In this document: piece by piece, positions 1 through 12,628 of the stretch | Layout of the letters: each line of letters opens with the position of its first letter | Numbering within the stretch: the first letter of the stretch is position 1 | Assembly (NCBI GenBank): GCA_963682175.1 | Contig: OY821777.1 | Location: 823,501-887,500, forward strand | Origin: Triglochin maritima | Taxonomy: Eukaryota; Streptophyta; Magnoliopsida; Alismatales; Juncaginaceae | Direction: 5' to 3' | DNA length: 64,000 nucleotides | Notes under the pieces: generated by a model | What the model was told of the DNA's origin: nothing | Databases searched by the model: none | The model's input: only the letters and a program-made list of their open reading frames with translations | Translations under genes and position numbers: made by a program

Positions 1-3000
1 AGACGCCCTCGAGGCCTCCCGCTACGCCAGCCACCCCTACTCCGCCCTTCCCAAAGAGGTACGTTGGTTTCTCAAGGTTGGAGTTGTAAAAAGTTGTTAT
101 CTTTATTGGGTTTGAGCCGGTTTCTGTAGTGGCCGGCCACGGTGGAGTTGGGCGGGACGAGGGAGTTGCCGCCTGTATTGATCAAGAGGTATAGTGCGGC
201 CGGAGGAGAGGGGACGGCGCTCTGTGGGTTGTTTCCGGAGATTCGCCGGGCCTGGGCGTCCGTGGATAACTCTTTGTTCTTGTGGCGCTTCGATAAGTGG
301 TAAAGAAATTAAAATGCGCCTACTGTTTTGGTCTGGAATGCAATATGCGGCGTTAGTGTTACGCGAATTGTTGTGTGGGCTCGTTTAAATTGTCGAAGTC
401 AAGAACAAAGAGTTTTTCCTCGTAAAAAACTATTTGTTCTATTGTACCGATTAGCGTGACACTTTGTTTTTGCTCAAGAAAAAAATTGGGTTGATGTGAA
501 AATTTATACAGTTTGTTTCTGTTCCAGGGACGGGCAGTGTCCGGAACACAGTGATGGGGACCAAGCCATTTGTGCTGTGGGACTTGTCAAATCTAAACCA
601 GGAGTTTTTATTGAAGCAATCCAGTACCTGTTGGTGCTTGCAACTCCTATTGAGGTATTCATTTCGGTTACCTTTGTTTTGTTGTGGTAAGATTGCATGT
701 CAGTTGGTTTCCATATGTAAAATCCTTATCTGGTTCTGCAAAATGTTAAATCATTAATCATGACAAAACTACTCAACACACTAATTCATCGAAACTTATG
801 CTTCGATCAATCTATCTTCTCATGATGATGATGTAGTAACACCCAAAACAATCTTTTGTTGGTTTGATTTTTTGGGTAACTCTTTTTCGGTTATCAGTTG
901 ATTCTTGTAGGGGTTTGTTGCAGTGCAAGAGGAGATGGAAGTGATCCTTATGCTGAGGTCTTATTACAGCGTTTACCTGAATGTAAGATATCCTCTGATG
1001 GAATCACTATGACTTGCATTACATGTACAAGTATGGGTCATATATTTATGGCTGGCCGCGATGGGCACATCTATGAAATGCAATATGCAACTGGGTCAAG
1101 CTGGAAAAAATGCTGCCGCAAGGTGTGTCTGACATCTGGTGTGGGCAGTTTCCTTTCGAGGTATCTCTTAGTACCTTATGTTGCAAAATGGGTCATCTTC
1201 CTTGGGAATGGTTTCTTTCTTCATCTAGGTATCAGGTTTCACATGTTTTTTAATTTACCAGGTGGGTTTTGCCTAATGCATTCAATTTTGGATCTGTTGA
1301 TCCTATTGTTGACATGGTTGTTGATAACGAAAGACATATTCTTTATGGAAGGACAGAAGATATGAAACTACAAGTTTTCGATTTTGGTGTAAATGGTGAT
1401 GGCCCTCTTAAAAGAATTGCTGAAGAGAAGAACTTGGTAGATCCACGTGAATCACAGTATAGTGCTAGACGATCTGGTGCAAGATCCACAACCCGAACTT
1501 CAAGACCATCAATAGTTTTTATTGCCCCTTTATCTACAGTGGAGTCAAAGTGGCTGCACCTTGTTGCTGTTTTGTCGGATGGAAGAAGATTATACATTTC
1601 AACATATTCTTCTGCTGGAAACAACAGCTCTCTTGGTGGTTTCTCTAGCTTGAATGGAGCCGTGCAGAGGCCAAATTGTTTAAAAGTTGTGGCCTCCAGA
1701 CCTTCACCTCCTGTGGGCGTGGGTAGTGGTCCAGCCTTTGGAGCTCCCCCTATAGCCGGCAGAGCCCATCCAGAGGATCTTGCATTGAAGCTCGACACAG
1801 CATTTTATTCAGCTGGAACTGCTGCACTTTCTGACTCCTCAACATCGGCCACATCCTCTCTTATTATTGTGAACAGGGATTCAAGCATGCAGTCATCCGT
1901 GTCCAGCAATTTGGGAGTCAGCACAAGAGGCTCACGGGCTTTGCGTGAACTGGTGTCATCCTTGTCTCTTGAAGGGCGGATGCTTTCTATGGCTGATGTT
2001 GTTTTTCAGCCAGAAACTTCAGCTATAGTGCACTCCTTATATTCTGACCTGGAGTCCTTTCGTTTCGGGGAAATCAGAGAATCCTCGGAGGCATCTGGAA
2101 AACTTTGGGCCAGAGGTGACCTTCCAATGCAGCATATCTTGCCAAGGAGGAGGATTGTGGTGTTCAGCACAATGGGTATGACAGAGGTTGTCTTCAACAG
2201 ACCAGTTGACATTCTTAAAAAGTTGTTGGAATCCAATGCACCAAGGCCTCATTTGGAGGATTTCTTTAATCGTTTTGGATCTGGAGAGGCCGCTGCAATG
2301 TGTTTAATGCTAGCAGCTCGGTTAGTCTGCTCTGAGGAGGTGATAACCAACTTAGTTGCTGAGAAAGCAGCAGAAGCATTTGAAGATCCAAGGCTTGTTG
2401 GTATGCCACAATTCGATAGGAGTAGTGCTTTTTCAGACACTAGAACTCCTCCTGGAGGGTTTAGCATGGGTCAGGTTGTTCAAGAGGCTGAACCTGTTTT
2501 TTCTGGTGCTTATGATGGACTTTGCATATGCTCCTCTAGGTTGCTTCTCCCTGCATGGGAGCTTCCAATTATGAGTGTTCAAGGTTCACCTGATAGTGTA
2601 GTTATTAGTAGGCTTTCTTCTGGGGCAATACAGGTGCTTGAAAACAAGGTTCGTTCGTTAGAACTATTTTTGCGGTCAAGGCGAGATAAAAGAAGAGGGC
2701 TTTATGGATATGTTGCTAATATGGGAGATTTCACTGGTTCGATTCTATATGGAGCTGGTTCAGGGAATCACGGAATTGGAGAGAGTATGCTCGGAGTAAA
2801 CACTCGTGGTGCTGGTACCACTTTTGCTGATGATTCAACACAAAACAAAAGGCAACGTGTTCCATATAACCCTTCTGAACTGTCTGCCATGGAGGTAAAT
2901 GCTGATTATATAGGAAATTAGGAGATATTTATATTAATGCTGACATGTCGACCACATAATGACATAGGTGCGTGCAATGGAATGTCTTAGGAGGTTACTC

Positions 3001-6000
3001 CGCAGATCAAGTGAAGCACTTTTCTTGCTCCAACTTCTTTCGCAGCACAATGTCACTCGCTTGGTTCACGGTTTAGATTCCAATCTGCGTCAAAAGCTTG
3101 CACAGCTGACCTTTCATCAATTAGTATGTTCTGAAGAGGGTGATCAGCTTGCCATGAGACTCATATCTGGACTTATGGAGGTATATTATATTCTCTTATG
3201 TATGTTTATTATAATTCATGGTCTCCTTAAATCTCAACCCCAATCATTCTTAGACATGTATAAGTACTGATAGTCATGAAGGATATGATAATAAGCTTCT
3301 GTTGTCCTACCAGTACCACATTGGCCCTGATGGCCGAGGCACAGTTGATGAGATCAGTGCCAAACTAAAAGATGGGTGCCCTAGCTATTTCAACGAAGCA
3401 GATTATAAATATTTTCTGGCCGTCGAATGCCTTGAACGAGCATCTTTTAGCACCAATGCTGAAGAAAGAGAAAGTCTTGCTAAAGAAGCATTCAATTTTA
3501 TTACAAAAGTTCCAGAATCTGCTGATCTAAATAGTATCTGTAAACGCTTTGAAGATTTAAGGTTAGTTTGTTCTATTCTATCTTGCAAAATATAGTTTTT
3601 ACTAAAGAGATGGACATGCTGTCTATATGCCTCTTTCATGGCAGATCGGTAACCATCTTCCATGCAAAATTTGCATTTCAGGTATTATGAAGCTGTAGTT
3701 CGATTACCACTGCTTAAAGCTCAAGTCCTTCACCCTGATGGTGATGCTTTGAATGAGCAAATTGATGTAGATCACCATCAAAATGTGCTTGCTCAGCGTG
3801 AACAATGCTATAATATTATTACCAATGCACTTCGCTCTCTTAGTGGTGCTCATGATCAAAATGGATCCCAAAAGGAATTTGGTCCTTCTGCCAGGTTTGC
3901 TGGTGCAGGATCTATCCTTAACAAGGCATCCCGTGACAAGTATATTTGCCAAATTGTTCAGCTTGGTGTGCAATGGCCTGATAAATCTTTTCATGAGCAT
4001 TTATATGGGGCTATGATTGAGTTGGGTCTTGAAAACGAGTTGCTAGAATATGGAGGGTCTGATTTGGTTGCCTTTCTTCAAAATGCTGGGGAAGAGCCCA
4101 CAAAAGAGGTTTGCTGATACTGATCCTTCATTTCTAGGTTTCTTCATTGTTTTGTCTTAATTTTAGGTGTTTACATCGTTTCTTCTGCAATATTGGCTTC
4201 TCAGGTAGCCCACACAGGGCCCTTCATGTCCAGCAGAAGGATCAAGCATCTTGATCTACTTGCGAGGTATTATGTCATGAAGAGGAATCATTTACTTGCA
4301 GCCCATGTACTGTATAGGCTAGCCGAAAGACAGTCTGCTGATGGAGAGGTGCTGACCCTAGACCAAAGGTTTAGCACTTGATCATTCTGGAGTTTCTTAT
4401 AAAATCCATAAGATTTCTCATTTGCATATCCTCTTATATATGTCTTTGCGCCAGGCGGCAGTACCTCAGTAATGCTGTTCTCCAGGCAAGAAGTGCAAGC
4501 AATGTTGGTGCTTCTTTAGGTTCAAATCTCAATAACATGGACGATGGGCTGCTGGATATGCTGGAGGCAAAGCTTTCAGTTCTGCGGTTCCAAATGAAAA
4601 TCAAAGAAGAATTGGAGTCAATGGCAACTCTTTTGGAAGACATGCCAAGTACAAGTGATTCTGCTTCACATGATAACACGGTCAGTGATGCTAATACAGC
4701 AAAAGCTGCAAGGGACAAGGCCAGAGAGTTATCCACAAATTTGAAGAGTGTCACTCAGTTGTATAATGAATATGCAGTTCCATTTGAGCTTTGGGAGGTA
4801 TATTTATTATACATATATTGATAGGCTTTTGATATTGCTTTCACCAGAAAATGGGTTTGAATTAAATCAAGATGTTGCCATTTAGTTTTTGTTAAAATTT
4901 ATTTCCCGTCTTACCCTGTGTTATGCTCGTGATTTGAAGGCGTGATTCTTATTTTCATTTCATTTCTAGGCTATCCCAACTAGTTTGGGATCAAGGGCTT
5001 CGTTGTTGTTGTGGTGGTTGTTGTCTTACCCTGTTTTAAGCTAGAATCATGTATCACGGGGTAGTTAGCAATAAAGAAAACCTTGTTGCACTAATACACG
5101 GTCATCTGTTTATATAAAAACATATCAACTTGCACAAGTTATCATTGCTGAAGGCAACACATTCTCAGTCAGTTATTTTGATTTTTTTAGCTCAGTTGCA
5201 GTGTTGGGTCTTGCATTGGTTCTCCCCTGGTTCTTTAGGATTTAGGAAGATACCCTTTTATCAAGTTGATCTTGGGCATTTGAGTGGTTTGTGTTTATCA
5301 TTTTTGTATATGAAAAATTGCCTGGCATTTACCTGGATCATTCCTCACCTATGACTATGAACTTGCAGGCCTTTGAACTTAGTGTGCTCTTACCAGTTAT
5401 GTTGAAATTGGTCTAATCATGTTGAAAATAAGATCCATAATGGACATACCGTTCTGTTTATTATATGGTGAAGGCTGCATGCATACTTGGAGGATACAAC
5501 AAATTAAATTTTAATATACCTGTTGTATCTTACAAGATGAAGTCTCGTTTAAAGCCTCTTTGTTACTTTTAGCACGTGAATGTTTTGTTAAAAAATGTTT
5601 TACGATGTTGCAGAAGATTTTAGATTTGTCCCTCTGCACATATTCTGTTTCCACCATGCCGTTGTCTTCTTTTAGTTAATCAACAAAATTTTATCTTTTG
5701 GTTCAGATATGCTTGGAAATTCTTAACTTTGCAAACTACTCTGGAGATGCTGACAGTAAAATTGTAAGGGAAACTTGGGCTAGACTTCTTGATCAAGCTC
5801 TTTCTGGAGGTGGTGTTGCAGAAGCTTGCTCTGTTCTCAAAAGAGTTGGGTCTAATCTATACCCAGGAGATGGGGCTTCTATACCTCTGGATGCTTTATG
5901 TCTTCATCTTGAAAAGGCTGCTCAGGTAATTTGATAATTTAAGCAAAGATTATCCTTATCCACCAAAAACTTTTTTTCTTTGAGCGTGCAATCCTCTGAA

Positions 6001-7069
6001 AACTTGACATCATCAAATATATTTTCAATCTTAAACTATAAATTATCTTCTTTGAATACCACTTTATCATTTCTGGTTAGATATTTTTCTTATGGATATT
6101 GGTGATTTTCATATCTATATGACTATTATTAGTTGGAAATCCAGAATATAATCCTCGTCATTGTCAAAGCTATATGCTGATGAACTGCATTTGTCAGGAG
6201 AGCACGTACATCATTAATCTAAATATCTTAACTGAGAAGTCACTCTTCTTATTTACAAAAAAGTCTCTCTTCTTATTTCGTAGATTGGAACCTTTTTTTT
6301 TTGGTAGAACATGTTAATTTCTTTGCCTTTGTTGTTTGAAGTTATATCCGGAAATGATACTTCTGCAGGAAAAATTGATGTCTGGTGCAGAGCTTGTGGG
6401 TGATGATGACATTCCAAGAGCTCTTCTTGCTGCATGTAAGGATGCTGCTGAACCTGCTCTAAATGTATATGACCAAATACTATCAACTGGAGCTATTTTA
6501 CCCTCACAGCATCTTAGATTGCGGCTTCTTCGCTCGGTGCTTACTGTTCTTCGAGAGTGGTCCATGTCCACACAGTGTGGGGGGCTGGGTACAAGAAAAC
6601 CTGTTTCTTCCCATGTTCTTGGATATTTTTCTCCAGAAAAAGCAGCACTTGTAAATCAAGGGATTCGAGATAAAATTGCCAGTGCAGCAAACAGGTGAAC
6701 TTTTTACTTCATTATTTAGTTATTGGCTTACAAATGACTTTGAAATTCTTCACAAATAGGAATCAGTGGAATGTATTTGTCAAATTAGCATCCTTTGTGC
6801 GCCAGAAAATCTCTTTATCACGTATACGTACACGCCAGTTTAAATTATATCTGTAGCATGCTGTTAGTTTACTCCATGTTTCATGATTTAACCTTTTGGC
6901 TCTTAAGAAACTAATATGTATCTATGCAACCTTGGTATTAAATACCTTCTGTTGCAACAGGTACATGGCCGAGGTACGGAGGTTGGCTCTACCACAATCC
7001 CAGATCGAGCCGGTTCTTCAAGGGTTCCGGGAGCTAGAAGAACAACAATCGTCACCTTACTATTTTTGA
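1..7069 (+). CDS. NUP155: Nuclear pore complex protein NUP155 (5' partial)
   Basis: Scaffold nucleoporin of the inner ring of the nuclear pore, acting at the nuclear envelope. Thirteen exons join in one frame: 1-58, 130-299, 528-654, 898-1160, 1262-2894, 2968-3180, 3314-3561, 3682-4108, 4205-4368, 4455-4797, 5707-5925, 6369-6694, 6961-7069 (TGA 7067-7069). They give about 1432 residues; plant NUP155 is about 1460, so roughly 30 N-terminal residues lie left of the window. The first third is the beta-propeller (motifs GIFPEIRRAW-like GLFPEIRRAW, FMAGRDGHIYE, VVDNERHILYGRTEDMKLQ); the rest is the helical solenoid, with a Ser/Gly-rich, low-complexity stretch encoded around 1600-1900. All introns are GT-AG and phases agree, so the gene looks intact. 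Identification rests on recognised family sequence; I am confident. Confidence 0.95.
4967..5023 (+). repeat. RTE LINE / Au-type SINE 3' tail remnant in NUP155 intron 10
   Basis: The stretch reads ...ATCCCAACTAGTTTGGGATC... and ends in a (GTT)n run. This matches the known 3' tail shared by Au SINEs and plant RTE LINEs. No tRNA-like head is visible upstream, so only the tail can be supported. Similar tails occur at 14127-14175, 25090-25134 (reverse) and 53114-53160 (reverse, still joined to LINE coding sequence). Confidence 0.55.
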
Positions 7070-7825
7070 GTCACTGATTTTTGGTTTTGTTCGGTTGTAC
7101 GAAATTGTTTGTGTAGTTATTGTCTTATTGTATCATTTCACTAGGCTCTTCTCTCATCATGATCAATTACAGTGAGGCAGTTAAGAGGGCAAGTTGTGAT
7201 AGGTTTAATTTTGCACTCCTGCTGAAGCTCATGTGTCGTCGTTTTGTTCCGGCCAATTTATTTAAAATGATCTCTTCCGTTATTCCATGACATACTTCTG
7301 ATGTTGTGATTGCCATTCCTACTTTCATAGTTCTCATATGTGAAAAAAACATAACTGCAAGAATGTTTTGGTTGCTCTTACGCTCCATGTAAGAGATTGG
7401 ATTGCAATTGTGTAGTGCTTTTTTCTATTAGCAGTCTGTCAAAATGAATTGCTGACAGGTTCTATTATTAGTCGATTCCTTAAAGGGATTACTTCATAAA
7501 GGTCCTCCAAATCAATTTAAGTATTATAATATGCCTCCAGTGCTTCATAATGTCATATCGTACGATTAGATCAAATTTTCAAATCAAATTTTCATTTGAA
7601 ATTATGCTTGAAGCTCGAAACTCTGAATATGTGATGGTTCAGGGGAGCTTCTGAATTTAGTTTCAGAAGCCAACTCATGCCAGATCAAGGCTAAAATTTA
7701 TGATCAATTTTACATGCACTTAATTTAACATTCATGTGTTTCTCTCCATACAACAGAGATAACGAGTCAAAGTGTTCAACATTTTACATTTGCTGCTATC
7801 AATTACTAAATTCTACAAAGCAAAC
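7070..7825. other. Intergenic: 3' flank of NUP155 and of the PPR pseudogene
   Basis: AT-rich sequence between the NUP155 stop codon and the 3' end of the opposing PPR remnant. It probably contains the NUP155 3' UTR. I see no further gene or clear repeat. Confidence 0.5.
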
Positions 7826-10717
7826 CTAGAAACACCAAATTTTCCTGCACATGAAGGGGGAAAAATGTCGGTAAAATCTTAGACACAGATTTCGGGAACA
7901 AAAATGGGTGTCTGATTCATGTTCCTCTGTTGCCCTCATGCAGTGAGTCAAACATTTGAGAGAATTACTTATCTCACCACCCATCTTTAAATGTTTCTGA
8001 TCTGGACCAGCATGAAACTTAAAAACCTCATTCCCAATCTCTATCCAACTGTAGCTACCATTCCTCAGCCCAACTTCACTTCTCATGCTTCTCTTAACAT
8101 CTTCAGCTTCAGCCCATTTTCCTGATTCAGCATATATATTACTCATCAAAATGTAGTGCCCACAATCCCCAGGCTCCAATCGACTTATTTTCTCTGAAGC
8201 AAGTCTTCCAAGAACCACATTTTTGTGCATCCTACAGTAAAACCCCCCGGCTCAATCGGCATTCTATCAATTACTTCTTTGGCTTCATTAACCCGACCTG
8301 ACCGGCCAAGCAAATCAACTATGCAAGCATAATGCTCCTCCTTGGCCTCAATGCCAAAATCATCCACCATTGAATTAAAAACTTGCAATCCTTTTTCAAT
8401 TAGGCCAGTGTGACTACAAGCTGAAAGAAGTGAAATAAATGTTACATCATTAGGCTTCATGTCTTCCTCCTGCATTTGAACATATAGTTTGAAGGTTTCT
8501 TCAGTTAAGCCATATTTCGCACAGACATTAATCATAGCATTCCATGCCACAACATTCCTCTCATTCATCTGGACGAATCTTTTTTTTTTGCTTCTTCTAT
8601 GAAGCCAGATTTTGCGTACATGTCAACCAATGTCATGCCCAATACCACCGACCCATGAAACAAACCCCTCTTGACTGAGAAGCCATGCAACTGTTTTTCA
8701 TGCTCAAACGTCAATACACTTCCACATAAGCTCAACACCGGCACCATTGTCCCGTCATCGAACACTAAATCTGACTCGAGCATTTGTAGGAAATGTCGTA
8801 AGGCTTCATTATAGAAACCATCCTTGACATAAGCTATGTGAAGAGAAATCCATGTTATCGTGTCCCTTTCCTTCATCTCATCAAATATATCTCTTGCTTT
8901 ATCTATTCTGCTGCAACTTAAGAATGCTGAAATCATCACGTTGCAAAGGGCAACGTCCTTCACAATAATATTTCTATAAATCATGTGTGCATAGTCTATG
9001 TTCCTGCATTTGGCATACATATGAATAAGCGTGCACCAGAGCACATTATTCTCTACAAACATGTTTTTTGTCATAAAAGCATGGATTTGCTTGCCTCTTC
9101 TTTGATCAAAAGTGCTTGCACATGCAGTTAAACAATTAGCCAGAGTGAAACAATCTGGTGATACACCTGAAACATACATATCATATAACAATTGAAGTGC
9201 TTCTACAAACTGTCCATTCTGCACGAGACCTTCAATCATCACATTCCATACATACATATTCTTTTCCTTCATTCCCCAATTTTTTTTCCATGCATCACTC
9301 AATCTTCTACATTCAGAGTACATCTGAATTAGCTCGCTTTCCAAAACCATATTTTGTCTACCAAAATTTCTTACGACTTGGGCATGGAAGAAGAGTAGCA
9401 AGTGTGAACTCGTCTGCTGAAAAACCATCCAAAATCATATTACGGTAAGACCAAAGTGCTTTTTCTTCTTGGACATAGCCACACATGAGGGAATTCCAAG
9501 AGAACATGTTTCTCTCATGTAACCTATTGAAAGAAAGAAGAGACATATCCATGTATCAGCTTTTAGAGTACATATCTATTAATGCGCTTCCCAAGACAAC
9601 ATTAGTGTTGAGCAATCTTCTGATCAAGTACCCATGTACCTCTTTGCCCAATTGGAGATCGCCTAAACTAGAACACAACAAGAGAATGCTTCCTAAAGTG
9701 AATCTATCACTTCTAAAACCAGACTCATGCATCTTCTGGAAAAGCATAAAAGCCTCACTAAAACAACCAAGATGCACTTGGGCTGAAATTATGGTGTTCC
9801 AACTCACTTGATTTCTCTCTTTCATCGAATCAAACACGCATAAATAACTCCTCACATCCTCAAACTTATCATACATGTCAATGAGAGTGTTGTTCACAAA
9901 TACGTCTCTGCCATATCCGTAAGAAAAAACCTTAGCATGCACCTGCTTTCCTTGGTCAAAAAGCTTCAAAGCACCACACACTCTAATAACCAAGGAAAAA
10001 GTGAAGTGGTCAGGGCTCACCCAACCCTCCCGTTGCATTTCATCGAATGCAACCAAAATCTCATTCCACTTAGACGACATATCATACCCTCTCAAAAGTG
10101 CATTCCAAGTCCACATTTTTCTCAGCTATCTCAACAAACGCAACAACCGCTTCATTCGTTGTCCCAAACGCCACATACCCATCAATCAATGCACCTCCAA
10201 CTACAACATTCGTATTCAATCCAGTCTTAATCACCAATCCATGAACCTGGACAACTCCATCCGAGCACCACAACTCAACACAAGCCTTGATCACACTAGG
10301 AAAAGTGAATCTGTCAGGGCAAATTCCACTACCCATCAACCCCAAAAAGAGACCAACCACCTCATCGTAATTACCTGCCTTCGCATTAGCCAAGATCATA
10401 GTGTTCCATGCAGTGAAATTCCTACAAGACATTTCATCAAACAGGTTCTGGGCCTTGCTCAGATTGGCCACACTACCCTCTCTAGCACACAACATTAGAA
10501 TCTTGGTCTGCAGAAAAGGGTCTGGTTGGATGCCTTCTTGGAGTATCATGGAGTGGATGGATTGGCCAAAGCCAAAGTTGGAGGAATCTATGCAGGATTG
10601 GATGAGGGTTGAGTAGTGGTGGAGAGAGTGGTTTGGAGAGTTGGTTGGAGATAGTGATGCATGTGGAGTTGTGGATTTGGTGGAGAAGATGGATTTGTAT
10701 GATGGACCGTCGGCCTT
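7826..10717 (-). pseudogene. PLS-type pentatricopeptide repeat protein, multiply frameshifted
   Basis: Intact members of this family are organelle RNA-binding proteins used in RNA editing or processing. Translated pieces carry typical PLS motifs (WNTMILANAKAGNYDEVVGLF, PDRFTFPSVIKACVEL, VFVNNTLIDMYDKF, SWNTIISAQVHLGCFSEA, PNDVTFISLLSACSHTGLIEKG) and a C-terminal E/E+-like end (SYSWIEIGNEVFKFHAG). No DYW domain follows. The reading frame is broken: frame changes near 10110, between 9552 and 9428, near 8566 and near 8230, and an in-frame TGA follows SALIDMYSKS near 9556. No ATG lies in frame between the stop at 10718-10720 and residue M at 10549, so the start also seems lost. PPR genes are usually intronless, so introns do not explain the breaks. 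Most likely a decayed paralogue. Confidence 0.85.
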
Positions 10718-12628
10718 CTAAGGTCCCATGGTGCGGTGGGCAGACCAAAATTCCCACAATAGGATTTTCTTCACTTTAGTTGTAATTAAATTGTGGTTCA
10801 CTGCATTGAGACTATGAATTAATTGTGTGTTAAGAACAATTTAATGTTTCATTGTGTGTTAAGTTTAATTTGCATGAAATGTGTTGTATGCTTGTTGTTT
10901 GATAATGGAATTGTCGTTTTTTTCCACAGGTGTACAAGACTTGGAATTATGTTCCAAGAGAATGAAAGCAACAAGTGAATTGGACAGAAGTTTGTCTTCT
11001 GTTAAAACGGCACTACCAGTGCCGTTTTTCCTTGAATCCGTCTAGAAATCCAAGTCTAGGAATTTGTGTCGAGAAATCTGTGTCTAGTAAAAACGACATC
11101 AGTGATGTCGTTTTAGTCCTTACTAAAAATGATATTGCCAATGACATTTTTCTATAAATGAAACGACATTATAGTTGTCGTTTTCAATAACCATAGTTTG
11201 TCAAATAATTTTGTTCCATCATATTCTTTTTTTAATCATTATTTCAAAAAAAATCCATAAAAATAATATGTACCTACTATAATACTAACATGTATAATAT
11301 TAAAATTACCAAAAATGTAGATTTAAGAGTGTTTGACCAACATGTTCACCAACCAAACAATGAGCTTTTTTGTGTGAACAATACACATATTTATAATTTC
11401 AGTAGCACATATAAGGTTCACATGGGTTGGGTAGAAATTGAAAACCAACTGAAACTGAATCAATTGGGTTGGATTAGTGAGGTTTTTTAGTACTCCAGTC
11501 GAGATCGGTTCTGAATTGTTTCAGAACAGACCAACTCGGGTCGGATCGAACCAAATCAACGTGGAATTGAAAAATTATTAGAATTTTTATTTTTTATGCG
11601 TCTCTAAAAGTTTGGTGTTTAATGTTGTCAAAAATCAACGATTTATGGATATATTTTATATTTTTTAAAGAATCAGATCAAGAAATGAGAAAATAAATAT
11701 TAACATCACATCATCTATTTTGGAATTTAATTTTTTTTCGAAAAATAGAACTTTTGTATCACTCCCCGTGGGACTTCAAATTCTATAAAATTAGGAGGAT
11801 CAGCCAAGGAGGTTCAACTAGAAGGTTTCATCCACCAATGTGACTATAAAAATATTTGAAGGGCCTTAGTACAAAATAACCATCACATGATGGCAAGACC
11901 ACTTGCTGAGAGGCCTCCTCATTGGGGTGTATGGTTTTGCGTATAAAAAATGAGTACACTGAACATTAGCCTATCGCAGACCCGCAGTGCATAATTGACG
12001 AGGGGTAAGATGACTAGATGAGTGAGTTGCATTGTGATTTTTTTTTCCTTGGGATGTAACATAGTAGTACAAGATTGAGAGAATGGACTGCTAGAGTAAT
12101 TATTGAGTTGGCGTTAGAATTTAAAATTGGTGATCTTTTTTTTTTTTTGAAATGACGCGGAAAAGAAGAAAAAAATGAAAAAATATTCTGGAATCCCTTG
12201 AAAATGTTCTACCGCAGGATTTTAATCTACATGTCAATTAACAAACGAATGTCAAACCCCTTTGTTTTCTTTGGACTTCAACCAAAACTTTAGCGATACA
12301 GGTATACAATATAGAAAACACTACAGAGTAAGGATTTTTTTAGCCTAATAATAGTAGAGTAGCTCAAATTCGGATCTAATTGTTAATTAAACTTCACTTC
12401 GGCTAAAAAACTGTTGATTTTCCAATGCATAAGTACTAAGTTGTATTATAAATACAAATGAAGGCAAATAATTTCTATTTAGGATAGGTCTCCGTTCTCC
12501 TAGTTAAAACTCCACAAAGAGTGTATCGGTTGAGCAGCCCCTTGAAATTCTTGAGAGAAGTCCCGCTTAAGGTAGATGTTGAATCTCCATGACCATGAGG
12601 GCTGACATTCTAAATTGAAACTCGAGCA
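10718..12628. other. Intergenic region between PPR pseudogene and TPR gene
   Basis: AT-rich DNA without a supported gene. It contains the short hairpin array at 11004-11184 and, around 11400-11580, GGTTGG/GGTCGG-rich sequence resembling non-autonomous transposon remnants that I cannot assign. The 3' UTR of the TPR gene should lie just left of 12629. Confidence 0.5.
11004..11184. repeat. Array of four 25-nt inverted repeats (11-3-11 architecture)
   Basis: Four inverted repeats of exactly 11-nt arm, 3-nt loop, 11-nt arm: 11004-11028 (arm AAAACGGCACT, loop ACC), 11090-11114 (arm AAAACGACATC, loop AGT), 11126-11150 (arm AAAATGATATT, loop GCC), 11160-11184 (arm GAAACGACATT, loop ATA). The first two are perfect; the last two have one mismatch plus G-U-compatible pairs. 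Such arrays are known in subterminal regions of some plant DNA transposons, but no terminal repeats were found here. Confidence 0.75.

Noticed and set aside
1343..1798. 151-aa minus-strand frame
   Set aside because: Antisense of NUP155 exon 5.
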